A stretch of 64,000 nucleotides of DNA from Phenylobacterium koreense (GTDB taxonomy: Bacteria; Pseudomonadota; Alphaproteobacteria; Caulobacterales; Caulobacteraceae). Of this stretch, positions 1 to 8,344 are shown one piece after another. A program made the position numbers and the translations under genes. The notes under the pieces were generated by a model that saw only the letters and a program-made list of their open reading frames with translations, made no database searches and had not been told where the DNA came from. The DNA lies in NCBI RefSeq assembly GCF_040545335.1, contig NZ_JBEPLU010000001.1:62001-126000 (forward strand), read 5' to 3'. Numbering within the stretch: the first letter of the stretch is position 1; each line of letters begins with the position of its first letter.

Positions 1-675
1 GACGGCGACGCCCTCGGGATCACCTGCTTCATCGTGCCGATGGCCACGCCCGGCGTGAAGATCGAGGAGTATCTCTGGACCTTCAACATGCCGACTGACC
101 ACCCGCGGGTGTCGTTCACCGATGTATGGATCCCGGAGGACAGCTATTGGGGCCAGGTCGATCGGGGCCTGGGCCTGGGCCAGAGCTTCGTGCACCAGAA
201 CCGCATCCGCCAGGCGGCCTCCTCGCTGGGCGCCGCGGTCTACTGCATCGAGGAGAGCGTCAAATACGCCCGGGCCCGCAAGCCGTTCGGCAAGGCCCTT
301 GCCGAGAACCAGGCCATCCAGTGGCCGCTGGTGGAGCTGGCGACCCAGGCCGAAATGCTGCGCCTGCTGATCCGCAAGACCGCCTGGGAGATCGACCGCA
401 TGGACCACAAGGAGGTCGAGCGGCAGATCTCCGACAAGGTCTCCATGTGCAACTACTGGGCAAACCGGCTGGTGTGCCAGGCCGCCGACCAGGCCATGCA
501 GGTCCATGGCGGCATCGGCTATTCGCGGCACAAGCCCTTCGAGCACATCTACCGCCACCACCGCCGCTATCGGATCACCGAGGGCTCGGAGGAGATCCAG
601 ATGCGCAAGGTGGCCGCCTTCCTGTTCGGCTACCTCGGACCCAAGCGCGCCCAGTTCAAGGAAGCGGCGGAATAG
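1..675 (+). CDS. Acyl-CoA dehydrogenase, C-terminal part (5' end outside window)
   Basis: The reading frame is open from base 1, so the true start lies upstream. The visible 224 residues are the C-terminal half of an acyl-CoA dehydrogenase: the end of the middle beta domain followed by the all-helical FAD-binding C-terminal domain. Family marks are the QNRIRQAASSLG helix, the RKPFGK segment, the QVHGGIGYS stretch and the terminal ITEGSEEIQM motif. It should oxidise an acyl-CoA to the 2-enoyl-CoA using FAD and pass electrons to ETF. Chain-length specificity and the catalytic glutamate cannot be judged from this fragment. It converges on mpl with a 3-base gap. Confidence 0.9.
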   Translation, partial: DGDALGITCFIVPMATPGVKIEEYLWTFNMPTDHPRVSFTDVWIPEDSYWGQVDRGLGLGQSFVHQNRIRQAASSLGAAVYCIEESVKYARARKPFGKALAENQAIQWPLVELATQAEMLRLLIRKTAWEIDRMDHKEVERQISDKVSMCNYWANRLVCQAADQAMQVHGGIGYSRHKPFEHIYRHHRRYRITEGSEEIQMRKVAAFLFGYLGPKRAQFKEAAE

Positions 676-678
676 GCC

Positions 679-2088
679 TCAGGCGAAGGCCGGCTCGGAA
701 TAGAGCCGGTCGAACATCGCCGGCAGCGCGTCGGGCAGGCCCAGCAGCGGACCAGAGGAGAGCAGCAGCACCGCCTCGTCGCCCTTGAGGCCCGAGAGCG
801 CGGCCATCGCCTCCTCCGCCGTGGTGACCTTCTCGACCGCAAAGCCGGCCGCCTCGGTCCGCTCCACGATCTCCTCGTAGGTCGACTGATGGTGGCTGGC
901 CGCGCCATGGACCGGCGGCGGGCAGATCAACACCCTGGACGCGCCTTCGAAAACCGTATCGTACCAGGGCAGAGCGTCGCGACTGCGCCAACTGAAGGTG
1001 TGCGGTTCGAAGACCACCACCAGCGGGCGCTCCGGATAGTGCAACTGCATGGCCTCGATGGCCGAATGCGCCTTCTCGTACGAGCTGCCAAAGCCTTCGA
1101 TCACGGGGATGCGGGAGCTCTTGGTCAACCGATCGAGGCGACGCCGGATGCCGGCGAAGCTGGCCACGCCGCGCGTCAGCGATTCCTCAGAGACCAGGCC
1201 CAGTTCCAGGAGATAGGCCGCGACGCCGACGATGTTCTCGACGTTATGAGCGCCCAGCAGTCCCGTTGTGAGCGGAATCACCCGCCCGTCAGGCGCGACC
1301 AGATCGAACCGGGTCGTCTCGCTGAAGACCACGTCGCGGCAATGCCAGCCTGGGCCAGGCGCGGTATCGTACCAGACCACCCGCGCGGAGGTTTCGCCGG
1401 CGATCGCGCGGATGGCCGGATGCTCGCGCATCACGGCCAGGCCGCTCGCCGGCAATTTGGCCAGCAGGTCGCGGAACGGCGCCTCGTATTCCGGGAAGGT
1501 CGGGAACACGTTGACGTGGTCGTGGATCAGCGAGGTCAGCAGCACGCCGCTCGGGCGGTAGAGCTGGAACTTCGAGCGCCGGTCCGTGTCTGAGAGGATG
1601 TATTCGTCGCCCTCGATCACCACCGGTCCTGAACCCCAGTGGCCGGTGGCCTCCAGCGACGGAGATATGGCGCCGACCATCCAGCCCGGATCGGCGCCGG
1701 CCTCGACCAGGATATGGGCCATCAGGGCGGTGCAGGTCGACTTGCCGAAGGATCCGGCCACGACCGTGACCTGGCGCTGGCTGGTCACCTCGCCCAGCAT
1801 CTCCGCAAAGGTCGTCACCGGGACGCCGCGCGCGCGGGCGGCAATGACTTCACGATTCGATTCACCGCCCAGCTTGGCGCTGGCCCCCAGGACGAGAACG
1901 TCCAGGTCCTGCGGCAGATTCTCCCCGTCGAATCGCCGGTAGAAGGGAAAGCCCAGCCCTTCGACATAGGTGGACATCGGCGGGAACACGTCTTCGTCAG
2001 ACCCCGAGACCTGATGCCCCGCGTCACGCATCAGAAGCGCGACCGCGGCCATGCCTGCGCCGGCTATCCCTGTGAAATGAATACGCAT
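679..2088 (-). CDS. mpl: UDP-N-acetylmuramate:tripeptide ligase Mpl (murein recycling Mur ligase)
   Basis: This 469-residue Mur-ligase-family protein has the usual Mpl length. The N-terminal Rossmann segment begins MRIHFTGIAGAGM and carries the Mpl-type PPMST motif at about residues 37-40. The ATP loop is GSFGKST (112-118), a variant of the usual GTHGKT that keeps the lysine and Ser/Thr. Mpl joins recovered L-Ala-D-Glu-meso-DAP tripeptide to UDP-MurNAc in the cytoplasm, recycling wall peptide. nagZ, another recycling gene, lies elsewhere in the window. A CtrA-type box lies about 100 bases upstream. The PPMST motif favours Mpl over MurC. Confidence 0.85.
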   Translation of the reverse strand: MRIHFTGIAGAGMAAVALLMRDAGHQVSGSDEDVFPPMSTYVEGLGFPFYRRFDGENLPQDLDVLVLGASAKLGGESNREVIAARARGVPVTTFAEMLGEVTSQRQVTVVAGSFGKSTCTALMAHILVEAGADPGWMVGAISPSLEATGHWGSGPVVIEGDEYILSDTDRRSKFQLYRPSGVLLTSLIHDHVNVFPTFPEYEAPFRDLLAKLPASGLAVMREHPAIRAIAGETSARVVWYDTAPGPGWHCRDVVFSETTRFDLVAPDGRVIPLTTGLLGAHNVENIVGVAAYLLELGLVSEESLTRGVASFAGIRRRLDRLTKSSRIPVIEGFGSSYEKAHSAIEAMQLHYPERPLVVVFEPHTFSWRSRDALPWYDTVFEGASRVLICPPPVHGAASHHQSTYEEIVERTEAAGFAVEKVTTAEEAMAALSGLKGDEAVLLLSSGPLLGLPDALPAMFDRLYSEPAFA

Positions 2089-2187
2089 TTCGTCAAGAGG
2101 ACCCTTAATTCCCGCCCTTTCGTAGCCCCCGGCGAAGGCGGGGTCGATGGCCTACGGGGTCGCGGGGCCATTGGTCGCCAAGAAGCA

Positions 2188-2203
2188 TTAATGCCCGTTT
2201 AAC
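2188..2203 (+). promoter_or_regulatory. CtrA-type binding box TTAA-N7-TTAAC
   Basis: TTAA at 2188-2191, seven bases, then TTAAC at 2199-2203 is an exact match to the full CtrA recognition sequence of Caulobacterales. It lies between mpl (start 2088, minus strand) and a plus-strand hairpin/terminator unit (2227-2294). It could control mpl, a small RNA to its right, or both. The match is seen directly; the target is inferred. Confidence 0.6.
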
Positions 2204-2221
2204 CATCCAGGCGGAACCTCG

Positions 2222-2294
2222 CCGGCGTCTTCATCGAAGACACCCACCATCACAGAACTTTCTCTCGAAGCCCGGCTCCGGCCGGGCTCTTTTT
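2222..2294 (+). ncRNA. Candidate small RNA ending at an intrinsic terminator
   Basis: No ORF precedes the plus-strand terminator at 2269-2294, yet the DNA before it looks like a bacterial small RNA. There is a short hairpin (GTCTTC 2227-2232, loop ATC, GAAGAC 2236-2241), then a C/A/U-rich linker with no obvious pairing (2242-2268), then the terminator. A CtrA box lies just upstream, about where a -35-overlapping activator site would be. No clear -10 was identified, so the 5' end is approximate. It matches no RNA family I recognise; SRP RNA and tmRNA motifs are absent. Confidence 0.4.
2269..2294 (+). terminator. Rho-independent terminator
   Basis: A perfect 8-bp stem (AGCCCGGC / GCCGGGCT) with a TCCG loop is followed by C and five T residues (2290-2294). 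The T-run is only on the plus-strand side, so it ends a rightward transcript. The nearest gene on that side is the downstream tRNA-Asn; no coding sequence lies upstream to account for it. Confidence 0.8.
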
Positions 2295-2369
2295 GCGATC
2301 TGTGGACAAACGCAATATGAGCGCTTGCACGCCGGATCGTCGCTGGGTATATCGCCGCCTCCAACGTGA

Positions 2370-2445
2370 TCCCCGATAGCTCAGTTGGTAGAGCAGTCGG
2401 CTGTTAACCGACTTGTCGCAGGTTCGAGTCCTGCTCGGGGAGCCA
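2370..2445 (+). tRNA. tRNA-Asn (GTT)
   Basis: A complete cloverleaf is visible. The acceptor stem pairs TCCCCGA (2370-2376) with TCGGGGA (2435-2441). The D-loop contains AGTTGGTAGA. The anticodon stem GTCGG/CCGAC encloses the loop CTGTTAA with anticodon GTT at 2403-2405. The T-arm contains GGTTCGAGTC. Discriminator G2442 is followed by an encoded CCA (2443-2445). Confidence 0.97.
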
Positions 2446-2558
2446 CTTGGATTTCAAATTTCCCGACAATTGAGATCCGCTCCCGACAGCCGCGCTAGCC
2501 GGCGATTGCGATGCGAACAACGCGCGTTAAGCTCGCCCCTTCAGTTCGGGAGCGTGCG

Positions 2559-3167
2559 ATGAAGCGACGTGTTTTTCTTGGCGGCGCGGCTGCAGCGGTT
2601 GCGGCGCCGGTCCTGGCCCAGGCCCAGGCTCCAGGCCCTGTGCGGGTAAGGCTGGACACCGCCGACGGGCCCATCGTGCTGGAGCTCTATCCCGACAAGG
2701 CGCCGATCACGGCGGGGAACTTCCTTCGCTATGTGGACGAGAAGCGCTTCGATGGAGCGACCTTCTATCGAGCCTCCAAGGTGCCCAACGCCCCGGAGTT
2801 CGGCCTGGTCCAGGGCGGGGTGCAGAACGACCCGGCTAGGGTCCTGAAGCCCATCGCTCACGAGCCGACCACCAAGACCGGCCTCTCCCACACCAACGGC
2901 GCCATCTCCATGGGCCGGACCAGCCCCGGCACAGCCACCTCGGACTTCTTCATCTGCGTCGGCGACATGACCTACATGGACGCCGACCCCAAGCAGCCGG
3001 GCGACAACCTGGGCTTTGCGGCCTTCGGCAAGGTGGTCGAGGGCATGGAGATGGTGCAGAAGATCCTGGCCGCCCCCACCTCGCCGACCGCCGGCGAGGG
3101 CGTCATGAAGGGCGAGATGCTGGCCCAGCCGGTGAAGATCGTCACCGCCCGGCGCCTGCCTGCCTGA
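2559..3167 (+). CDS. Cyclophilin-type peptidyl-prolyl isomerase, exported (Tat-like signal)
   Basis: A 202-residue protein starting at the ATG that opens MKRRVFLGG. An upstream in-frame ATG at 2511 would add 16 residues that spoil the signal peptide. The N-terminus is a twin-arginine-like signal (KRRVFLGG) followed by an Ala-rich core and AQA processing sites near residues 20-25. The mature part is a cyclophilin domain (VRLDTADGPIVLELYPDKAP near the start, then NFLRYVD and a GxxxTSDFFI segment). It should catalyse proline cis-trans isomerisation in the periplasm. Its last 26 bases overlap the convergent MocR gene. Confidence 0.85.
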   Translation: MKRRVFLGGAAAAVAAPVLAQAQAPGPVRVRLDTADGPIVLELYPDKAPITAGNFLRYVDEKRFDGATFYRASKVPNAPEFGLVQGGVQNDPARVLKPIAHEPTTKTGLSHTNGAISMGRTSPGTATSDFFICVGDMTYMDADPKQPGDNLGFAAFGKVVEGMEMVQKILAAPTSPTAGEGVMKGEMLAQPVKIVTARRLPA

Positions 3168-4530
3168 TCGCACGGTCGAGAACCTCATAGATCGGCGCTT
3201 CGCCCGACTGGGCGGCGTTGAAGCGCAGGAAGCCGCGCCAGCCGCGTGAGGCGCTGAACGCCTCGCCAGGGGCCAGCACGACGCCTTCGGCCAGCGCTCG
3301 CTGGGCGATCTCGCCGCCGTCGAGGCCGTCCGGCAGCCGCATCCAGAGAAAGATTCCCGCCGCCGGCTCGACCCACGGCGTCAGGCCGAGCGGACGCAGC
3401 CGCGCCAGCGTCTCGCCCCGCGCCCGCGCCAGCCGCTCTCGCAGCGACGACAGATAGCGGCGATAGGCGCTGTCCATCAGGATCGCTTGGGTCAGCTCGG
3501 CCGCCAGCCCGCCGCCACCGAAGGAGGTCGCGACCTTCAGGTCGATCAGGCCTTCGGTCCACTCCCGCCGGGCGGCCACGAAGCCGCAGCGACCAGCGGC
3601 CGACATGGTCTTGGAGAAGCTGCCGATGACCACCACGCGCTCCAGGCCGTCGAAGGCCGCCAGGCGCGGCGAGGCCTCGGCCTCAAGGTCGGCATAGACC
3701 TCGTCCTCGACGATCAGAAGGTCATGCCGCTCGGCCAGCTTCAGCAGGCGGTGAGCGGTCACTGCCGAAAGCGTGGCCCCGGTGGGGTTCTGCGGGCCGG
3801 AATTGGTGATGTAGAGCCGCGGCTTGCGGGCGATCAGAATCTGTTCGAACTGGTCGAGGTCCGGGCCGGACGGCGTCCAGGGCGCCCCGACCACCTCCAC
3901 GCGATGGGCGCGCAGCAGGGCCTGGAAATTGAAGTAGCAAGGATCGTCCACCAGGACCGTGTCGCCCGGCTCCAGCAGGAAGCGGCAGACGAGGTCCAGC
4001 GCCTGGACGCCGGATTCGGTCAGCATGATCTGGTCGGGCGGAGCTTCCAGGCCAAACCCGGCCAGCCGCCGCGATAGCAGGCTGCGCATGGTCGGGACGC
4101 CCAGCGGCGGGCTGTAGTCGGTCAGGTTGGGGTGCGGCGCCCGCGCCAGGCCCCGCAGGGCGCGCCGCACGGCGTCTTCAGGCATCCAGTCGCTCGGGAG
4201 CCAGCCGCAGCCGGGTTTCAGCGTCCCAGGCGCGGCCTCCAGCGATTGCCGAGAAACCCACAGCGGATCGATCAAGCGGTCGAGCCGCGGCCCCAGCTCG
4301 GCCAGGGCCAGCGGCGGACTGCGGCCGGCGACGTAGAAGCCCGAGCCGCGCCGCGCCTCCAGCACCCCCTCGGCGGCCAGCCGATCATAGGCCTCGACCA
4401 CCGTGGATTTGGAAACGCCAGCGGCGGCGGCGAAGGCGCGGATCGACGGGGCCTTGGCGCCCGGCTGCAAGGTCCGCGCAGCGATGCGCTCACGGATCGC
4501 GCTCATCACCTCATCGACGCGGCCAGCCAT
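3142..4530 (-). CDS. MocR/PdxR-family GntR regulator with aminotransferase-like domain
   Basis: This 462-residue protein has the standard MocR architecture. Residues 1-70 are a GntR winged helix-turn-helix (AGVSKSTVVEAYDRL). Residues from about 100 to the end are a fold-type I aminotransferase domain with the PLP-lysine in SFSKTMS (K307), the NPTG turn (248-251) and the EDEVYAD segment. MocR proteins use PLP or PLP-adducts as effectors to control a neighbouring metabolic or transport gene. It is divergent from an EamA exporter, with an inverted repeat between them, so that exporter is the likely target. Confidence 0.88.
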   Translation of the reverse strand: MAGRVDEVMSAIRERIAARTLQPGAKAPSIRAFAAAAGVSKSTVVEAYDRLAAEGVLEARRGSGFYVAGRSPPLALAELGPRLDRLIDPLWVSRQSLEAAPGTLKPGCGWLPSDWMPEDAVRRALRGLARAPHPNLTDYSPPLGVPTMRSLLSRRLAGFGLEAPPDQIMLTESGVQALDLVCRFLLEPGDTVLVDDPCYFNFQALLRAHRVEVVGAPWTPSGPDLDQFEQILIARKPRLYITNSGPQNPTGATLSAVTAHRLLKLAERHDLLIVEDEVYADLEAEASPRLAAFDGLERVVVIGSFSKTMSAAGRCGFVAARREWTEGLIDLKVATSFGGGGLAAELTQAILMDSAYRRYLSSLRERLARARGETLARLRPLGLTPWVEPAAGIFLWMRLPDGLDGGEIAQRALAEGVVLAPGEAFSASRGWRGFLRFNAAQSGEAPIYEVLDRAIRQAGAGR

Positions 4531-4551
4531 CTGTCATGCCTTTCGAACCAG

Positions 4552-4571
4552 TACAGTTTGTCGAAACTGTA
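4552..4571. promoter_or_regulatory. Inverted repeat, probable MocR operator
   Basis: TACAGTTT (4552-4559) and AAACTGTA (4564-4571) are perfect 8-base arms around a 4-base centre. It lies 21 bases before the MocR start codon and 60 bases before the EamA start. Related half-site-like GTAC-containing sequences flank it (CAGTACAG, CCGTACCTG). The position suits shared autoregulation and control of the exporter; binding is inferred. Confidence 0.55.
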
Positions 4572-4631
4572 TTGCACCGTACCTGTCGAGACGAGTCCCC
4601 ACCCCCTAGTGCTCCGCGCAGGAGGCAAAGC

Positions 4632-5492
4632 ATGGACGACAAGACGAGAGGCTGGATCGACGGCCTGTTGGGCGTGGCGATCTTCTCGGGATCACTGCCG
4701 GCGACACGGTTGGCGGTGGCCGATTTCGATCCGCTGTTCCTGACCGCCGGGAGAGCGGTGATCGCCGGGACTCTGGCCGCCCTGCTGCTGATGGCGACAC
4801 GGGCTCAAAGGCCCTCGCGGCGCGAGCTGGCGGCCCTGGCGGTGATCGCCTCGGGCGTGGTGGCGGGGTTTCCGTTGCTCACCGCGATAGCCCTGCGCGA
4901 GATCACCGCGGCGCATTCGATCGTCTTCATCGGCCTGCTGCCCATGTCCACGGCGCTTTTCGCGGTCTATCTGGGCGGCGAGCGGCCCAGCCGGTCCTTC
5001 TGGGCCTTTGCGGGCCTGGGCGCGGCCATGGTCGCCGCCTTCGCCATGACGCGCGGAGCCGAGGGGTCCCTGAAGGGCGACCTCCTGATGGTGGCGGCCG
5101 TGGTCGTCTGCGGCCTGGGCTACGCCGAGGGCGGGCGGCTCTCGCGAACCTTGGGCGGCCTGCAGGTGATCTGCTGGGCGCTGGTCATCGCCCTGCCCGT
5201 CATGGCGCTGCTGGGCGCCCTGACCTGGCCGGAGGACCTGACGCATGTGAGCGCCCGCGCCTGGACGGGCCTGGGCTACGTGTCGCTGTTCAGCATGCTG
5301 ATCGGATTTGTCTTCTGGTACCGCGGCCTGGCCCTGGGCGGGGTGGCGGCGGTGGGCCAGCTTCAGCTTCTGCAGCCGCTGATGGGGCTGGGGCTGGCGG
5401 CCTGGCTGCTGGGCGAGCCGGTGGGTTGGTCGATGGCCGGCGTGACCGCCGCCGTCGTGCTGTGCGTCGCGGGCGCCAAGCGTTTCGCCTGA
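4632..5492 (+). CDS. EamA/DMT-family transporter
   Basis: A 286-residue integral membrane protein of the drug/metabolite transporter superfamily, made of two EamA repeats of about five helices each (roughly 10-140 and 150-285). The ATG at 4632 is chosen because AGGAGG lies 6 bases upstream; an in-frame ATG at 4536 lies before the operator and would give a non-homologous arm. Such proteins usually export amino acids or small metabolites. Divergence from a PLP-binding MocR regulator suggests a vitamin B6 or amino-compound substrate, which is inference. Confidence 0.85.
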   Translation: MDDKTRGWIDGLLGVAIFSGSLPATRLAVADFDPLFLTAGRAVIAGTLAALLLMATRAQRPSRRELAALAVIASGVVAGFPLLTAIALREITAAHSIVFIGLLPMSTALFAVYLGGERPSRSFWAFAGLGAAMVAAFAMTRGAEGSLKGDLLMVAAVVVCGLGYAEGGRLSRTLGGLQVICWALVIALPVMALLGALTWPEDLTHVSARAWTGLGYVSLFSMLIGFVFWYRGLALGGVAAVGQLQLLQPLMGLGLAAWLLGEPVGWSMAGVTAAVVLCVAGAKRFA

Positions 5493-5507
5493 CGCCCGCC
5501 GAAGCGC

Positions 5508-6089
5508 TTAGTCCTTGGCGCGTTCCGAGTAGGTCCAGTCTTCCGTCAGGACGACCACGCGGGTGCCGCTGGTGATGTACGGCGGGACCATAATCCGCTC
5601 GCCATTGGTCAGGATCGCCGGCTTGTAGGACGAGGACGCGGTCTGACCCTTCACCGACGGCTCGGTCTCGGCGATCTCGAAGGTGACGGTGCGCGGCAGT
5701 TCCAGGGCGATCGGCACGCCCTCGTGCACCGACAGCACCACCGACATGCCGTCGCTCAGCCACGGCGCGGCGTCCCCGACCACGTCTTCCGAAACCACGA
5801 CCTGGTCGAAGGTCTCGGGCTGCATGAAGTGATAGCCCTCGCCGTCCTGGTAGAGGAAGTTGTAGGTCCGGTCGTCCACGAAGGCGCGCTCGACCTGCTC
5901 GGTCGTGCGCCAGCGCTCTGACACCTTTACGCCGTCGGAGATGCGGCGCATGTCGAGCTGGGTGACCGGCGTGCCCTTGCCGGGGTGGATGTTCTGGGCG
6001 GTCAGGACGACATAGAGCTTGCCGTCCATGTCGACGACGGCGCCTTTCCTGAGCGAGCTGGCAGCGACCTTCACGTAGTTCGTCCTCAA
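5508..6089 (-). CDS. efp: Translation elongation factor P
   Basis: EF-P binds the ribosome between the P and E sites and relieves stalling at polyproline. The 193 residues include the KOW-like N-terminal domain ([20 protein letters not shown]) and two OB domains ending near [13 protein letters not shown]. The modified residue is the lysine in the loop HPGKGTP: K38 with this start, equivalent to K34 of E. coli. A GTG at codon 6 gives the usual shorter N-terminus and is a possible true start. The gene is divergent from epmA-epmB, which encode the enzymes that beta-lysylate this lysine. Confidence 0.95.
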   Translation of the reverse strand: MRTNYVKVAASSLRKGAVVDMDGKLYVVLTAQNIHPGKGTPVTQLDMRRISDGVKVSERWRTTEQVERAFVDDRTYNFLYQDGEGYHFMQPETFDQVVVSEDVVGDAAPWLSDGMSVVLSVHEGVPIALELPRTVTFEIAETEPSVKGQTASSSYKPAILTNGERIMVPPYITSGTRVVVLTEDWTYSERAKD

Positions 6090-6212
6090 GCCTATTGGGG
6101 AGGCCGGCCATCGGCCTCGCGCGATTCCGCCGAGCGGCGGTCTTGCCGCGCACCTACAGGATGAAGGCGAAATTCGCCAGTCATGATCGAAATCGCCGCA
6201 TAGAGGACGCCC

Positions 6213-7265
6213 GTGCCGACAGCTTCACAAACGCCCTGGTGGCGCGCCGACGTCCATGAGGACCGCCGCCCGTTCCTGATGGCGCGCAACCAGATCACTC
6301 GGGCGGTGCGGCGCTGGTTCGAGGATCGGGACTTCGTCGAGGTCGAGGGCGCAGCCCTGCAGATCTCGCCCGGCAACGAGGCCCATCTGCACGCCTTTTC
6401 CACTGAAATCATTGGCAATTCCGGTGAGCATGAGACGCTCTACCTGCACACCTCCCCGGAGTTCGCCTGCAAGAAGCTGCTGGCGGCGGGAGAGAAACGG
6501 ATCTTCGATTTCGCCCGGGTCTGGCGCAATCGCGAGCGCGGCCCGCTGCATCATCCCGAGTTCACCCTGCTCGAATGGTACCGGACGGGCGAGCCCTACG
6601 AGCAACTGATGACCGACTGCGCCGACTTGCTGGCGCTGGCGGCCGAGACGATAGGCGCCAAAAACCTCGCCTATCGGCAGGTTTCGTCCGATCCCTTCCA
6701 GGAACCTGAACGGTTGAGCCTGCAGGAGGCCTTCGAACGCCATGCCGGGATCAACCTGCTGGCCAGCGTCGCGGCCGACGGCGAGACCGACCGGGAACTC
6801 TTGGCTGATGGCGCAAGGGCTTGCGGCGTGCGCGTCGCCGACGACGACGTTTGGCAGGATATCTATTCGAAGGTGCTGGTCGAGAAGATCGAACCGCACC
6901 TGGGCGTGGGCCGGCCCACCATCCTCTGCGAGTACCCGATCAGCGAAGCAGCCCTCGCCCGCCCCAAGGCTGGCGACCCGCGGGTCGCCGAGCGGTTCGA
7001 GCTCTATGCTTGCGGGGTCGAACTCGCCAACGCCTTCGGCGAACTGACCGACCCGGCCGAGCAGCGGCGGCGGTTCCAGGCCGAGATGGACGAGAAGGCC
7101 CGGGTCTATGGCGAGCGCTATCCGATCGATGAGGACTTCCTCGCCGCCCTGGCCCACATGCCGCCGGCCTGCGGCTGCGCGCTGGGCTTCGACCGCCTGG
7201 TGATGCTGGCGACGGGAGCGAGCCGGATCGACCAGGTGGTCTGGACGCCGGTAGCCGGAGCATAG
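6213..7265 (+). CDS. epmA: EF-P--(R)-beta-lysine ligase EpmA
   Basis: A 350-residue class II aminoacyl-tRNA-synthetase-like enzyme, equivalent to the LysRS catalytic core without an anticodon-binding domain, which is diagnostic of EpmA (GenX/PoxA). Motif 2 is seen at RVWRNRERG plus [11 protein letters not shown] (102-123) and motif 3 at [12 protein letters not shown] near the C-terminus. It activates (R)-beta-lysine and attaches it to the EF-P lysine. The start is a GTG. Divergent efp and downstream epmB support the assignment. Confidence 0.93.
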   Translation: MPTASQTPWWRADVHEDRRPFLMARNQITRAVRRWFEDRDFVEVEGAALQISPGNEAHLHAFSTEIIGNSGEHETLYLHTSPEFACKKLLAAGEKRIFDFARVWRNRERGPLHHPEFTLLEWYRTGEPYEQLMTDCADLLALAAETIGAKNLAYRQVSSDPFQEPERLSLQEAFERHAGINLLASVAADGETDRELLADGARACGVRVADDDVWQDIYSKVLVEKIEPHLGVGRPTILCEYPISEAALARPKAGDPRVAERFELYACGVELANAFGELTDPAEQRRRFQAEMDEKARVYGERYPIDEDFLAALAHMPPACGCALGFDRLVMLATGASRIDQVVWTPVAGA

Positions 7266-7308
7266 GCCGCAATTGCCCCGCGCGGCCCCATGGGCCATAT
7301 GCGCGCCG

Positions 7309-8337
7309 ATGAGCACCCTTCGCAAACCGGCGGACCTGGTGGCCGCGGGCCTGGCGCCGATGGAGCGCCTGCCCGAGCTGGAGCGCGTGGCCGCACGCTA
7401 CGCGCTGGCCATCACCCCGGCCATGGCCGAACTGATCGACCCGACCGACCCAGCCGACCCGATCGCGCGCCAGCTCATGCCCGGCCAGGCCGAGCTGGAA
7501 GCCCAGCCGCTGGAGCGGGACGACCCGATCGGTGACTTCGCCTTCAGCCCGGTCGAGGGGATCGTCCACCGCTATCCAGACCGGGTGCTGCTGAAGGCCA
7601 CCCACACCTGCGCCGTCTATTGCCGGTTCTGCTTCCGCCGCGAGATGGTCGGGCCAGAAGGCCTGAAGCCGCTGACCACCGAGACCCTCGACGCGGCGCT
7701 GGCCTACATCGCCGGCCGCCCGGAGATCTGGGAGGTGATCCTCACGGGCGGCGATCCCTTCGTCCTGTCCCCTCGCCGGCTAGCCGACATCTCCGCCCGC
7801 CTGGCCCGGATCGAGCATGTGAAGGTCGTGCGCTACCACACCCGCGTGCCGGTGGTGGACCCGGCGGCGGTGACCGATGAACTGGTCGAAGCGATCAAGT
7901 GCGAGGGCAAGGCGGTCTATGTCGCCCTGCACGCCAACCATCCGCGCGAGCTGACCACGGCGGCGCGGGCCGCCTGCGCCAGGATCGTCGACGCCGGCCT
8001 GCCGATGCTGAGCCAGACGGTGCTGCTGAAGGGCGTCAACGACGATCCGGAGGTGCTGGGCGCGCTGATGCGCGGCTTCGTCGAGACTCGGATCAAGCCC
8101 TACTACCTGCACCAGGGCGACCTTGCGCCGGGCACCTCGCACCTGCGGACCAGCGTCGAGGAAGGCCAGGCGGTGATGCGCGCCATGCGCGGCCGCTTCT
8201 CGGGCCTCTGCCAGCCGACCTACGTTCTCGACATCCCCGACGGCCACGGCAAGGTCCCCATCGGCCCGAACTATGTGGGCGAGGCCAGCGTCGAGGACCC
8301 TCAGGGAACCACGCACGCCTATCCGCCGAAGGGCTAG
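7309..8337 (+). CDS. epmB: EF-P beta-lysylation protein EpmB (lysine 2,3-aminomutase-like)
   Basis: A 342-residue radical SAM enzyme of the KamA family. The [4Fe-4S] motif CxxxCxxC is C101-C105-C108 (CAVYCRFC), and the PLP lysine is probably K315 in HGKVPIGPNY. In EF-P modification it converts (S)-alpha-lysine to (R)-beta-lysine for EpmA. The ATG at 7309 is preferred; a TTG 36 bases upstream would add non-conserved residues. It follows epmA by 43 bases, probably in one transcript. A catabolic lysine 2,3-aminomutase is the alternative, but the neighbours argue against it. Confidence 0.9.
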   Translation: MSTLRKPADLVAAGLAPMERLPELERVAARYALAITPAMAELIDPTDPADPIARQLMPGQAELEAQPLERDDPIGDFAFSPVEGIVHRYPDRVLLKATHTCAVYCRFCFRREMVGPEGLKPLTTETLDAALAYIAGRPEIWEVILTGGDPFVLSPRRLADISARLARIEHVKVVRYHTRVPVVDPAAVTDELVEAIKCEGKAVYVALHANHPRELTTAARAACARIVDAGLPMLSQTVLLKGVNDDPEVLGALMRGFVETRIKPYYLHQGDLAPGTSHLRTSVEEGQAVMRAMRGRFSGLCQPTYVLDIPDGHGKVPIGPNYVGEASVEDPQGTTHAYPPKG

Positions 8338-8344
8338 GCCAGCC

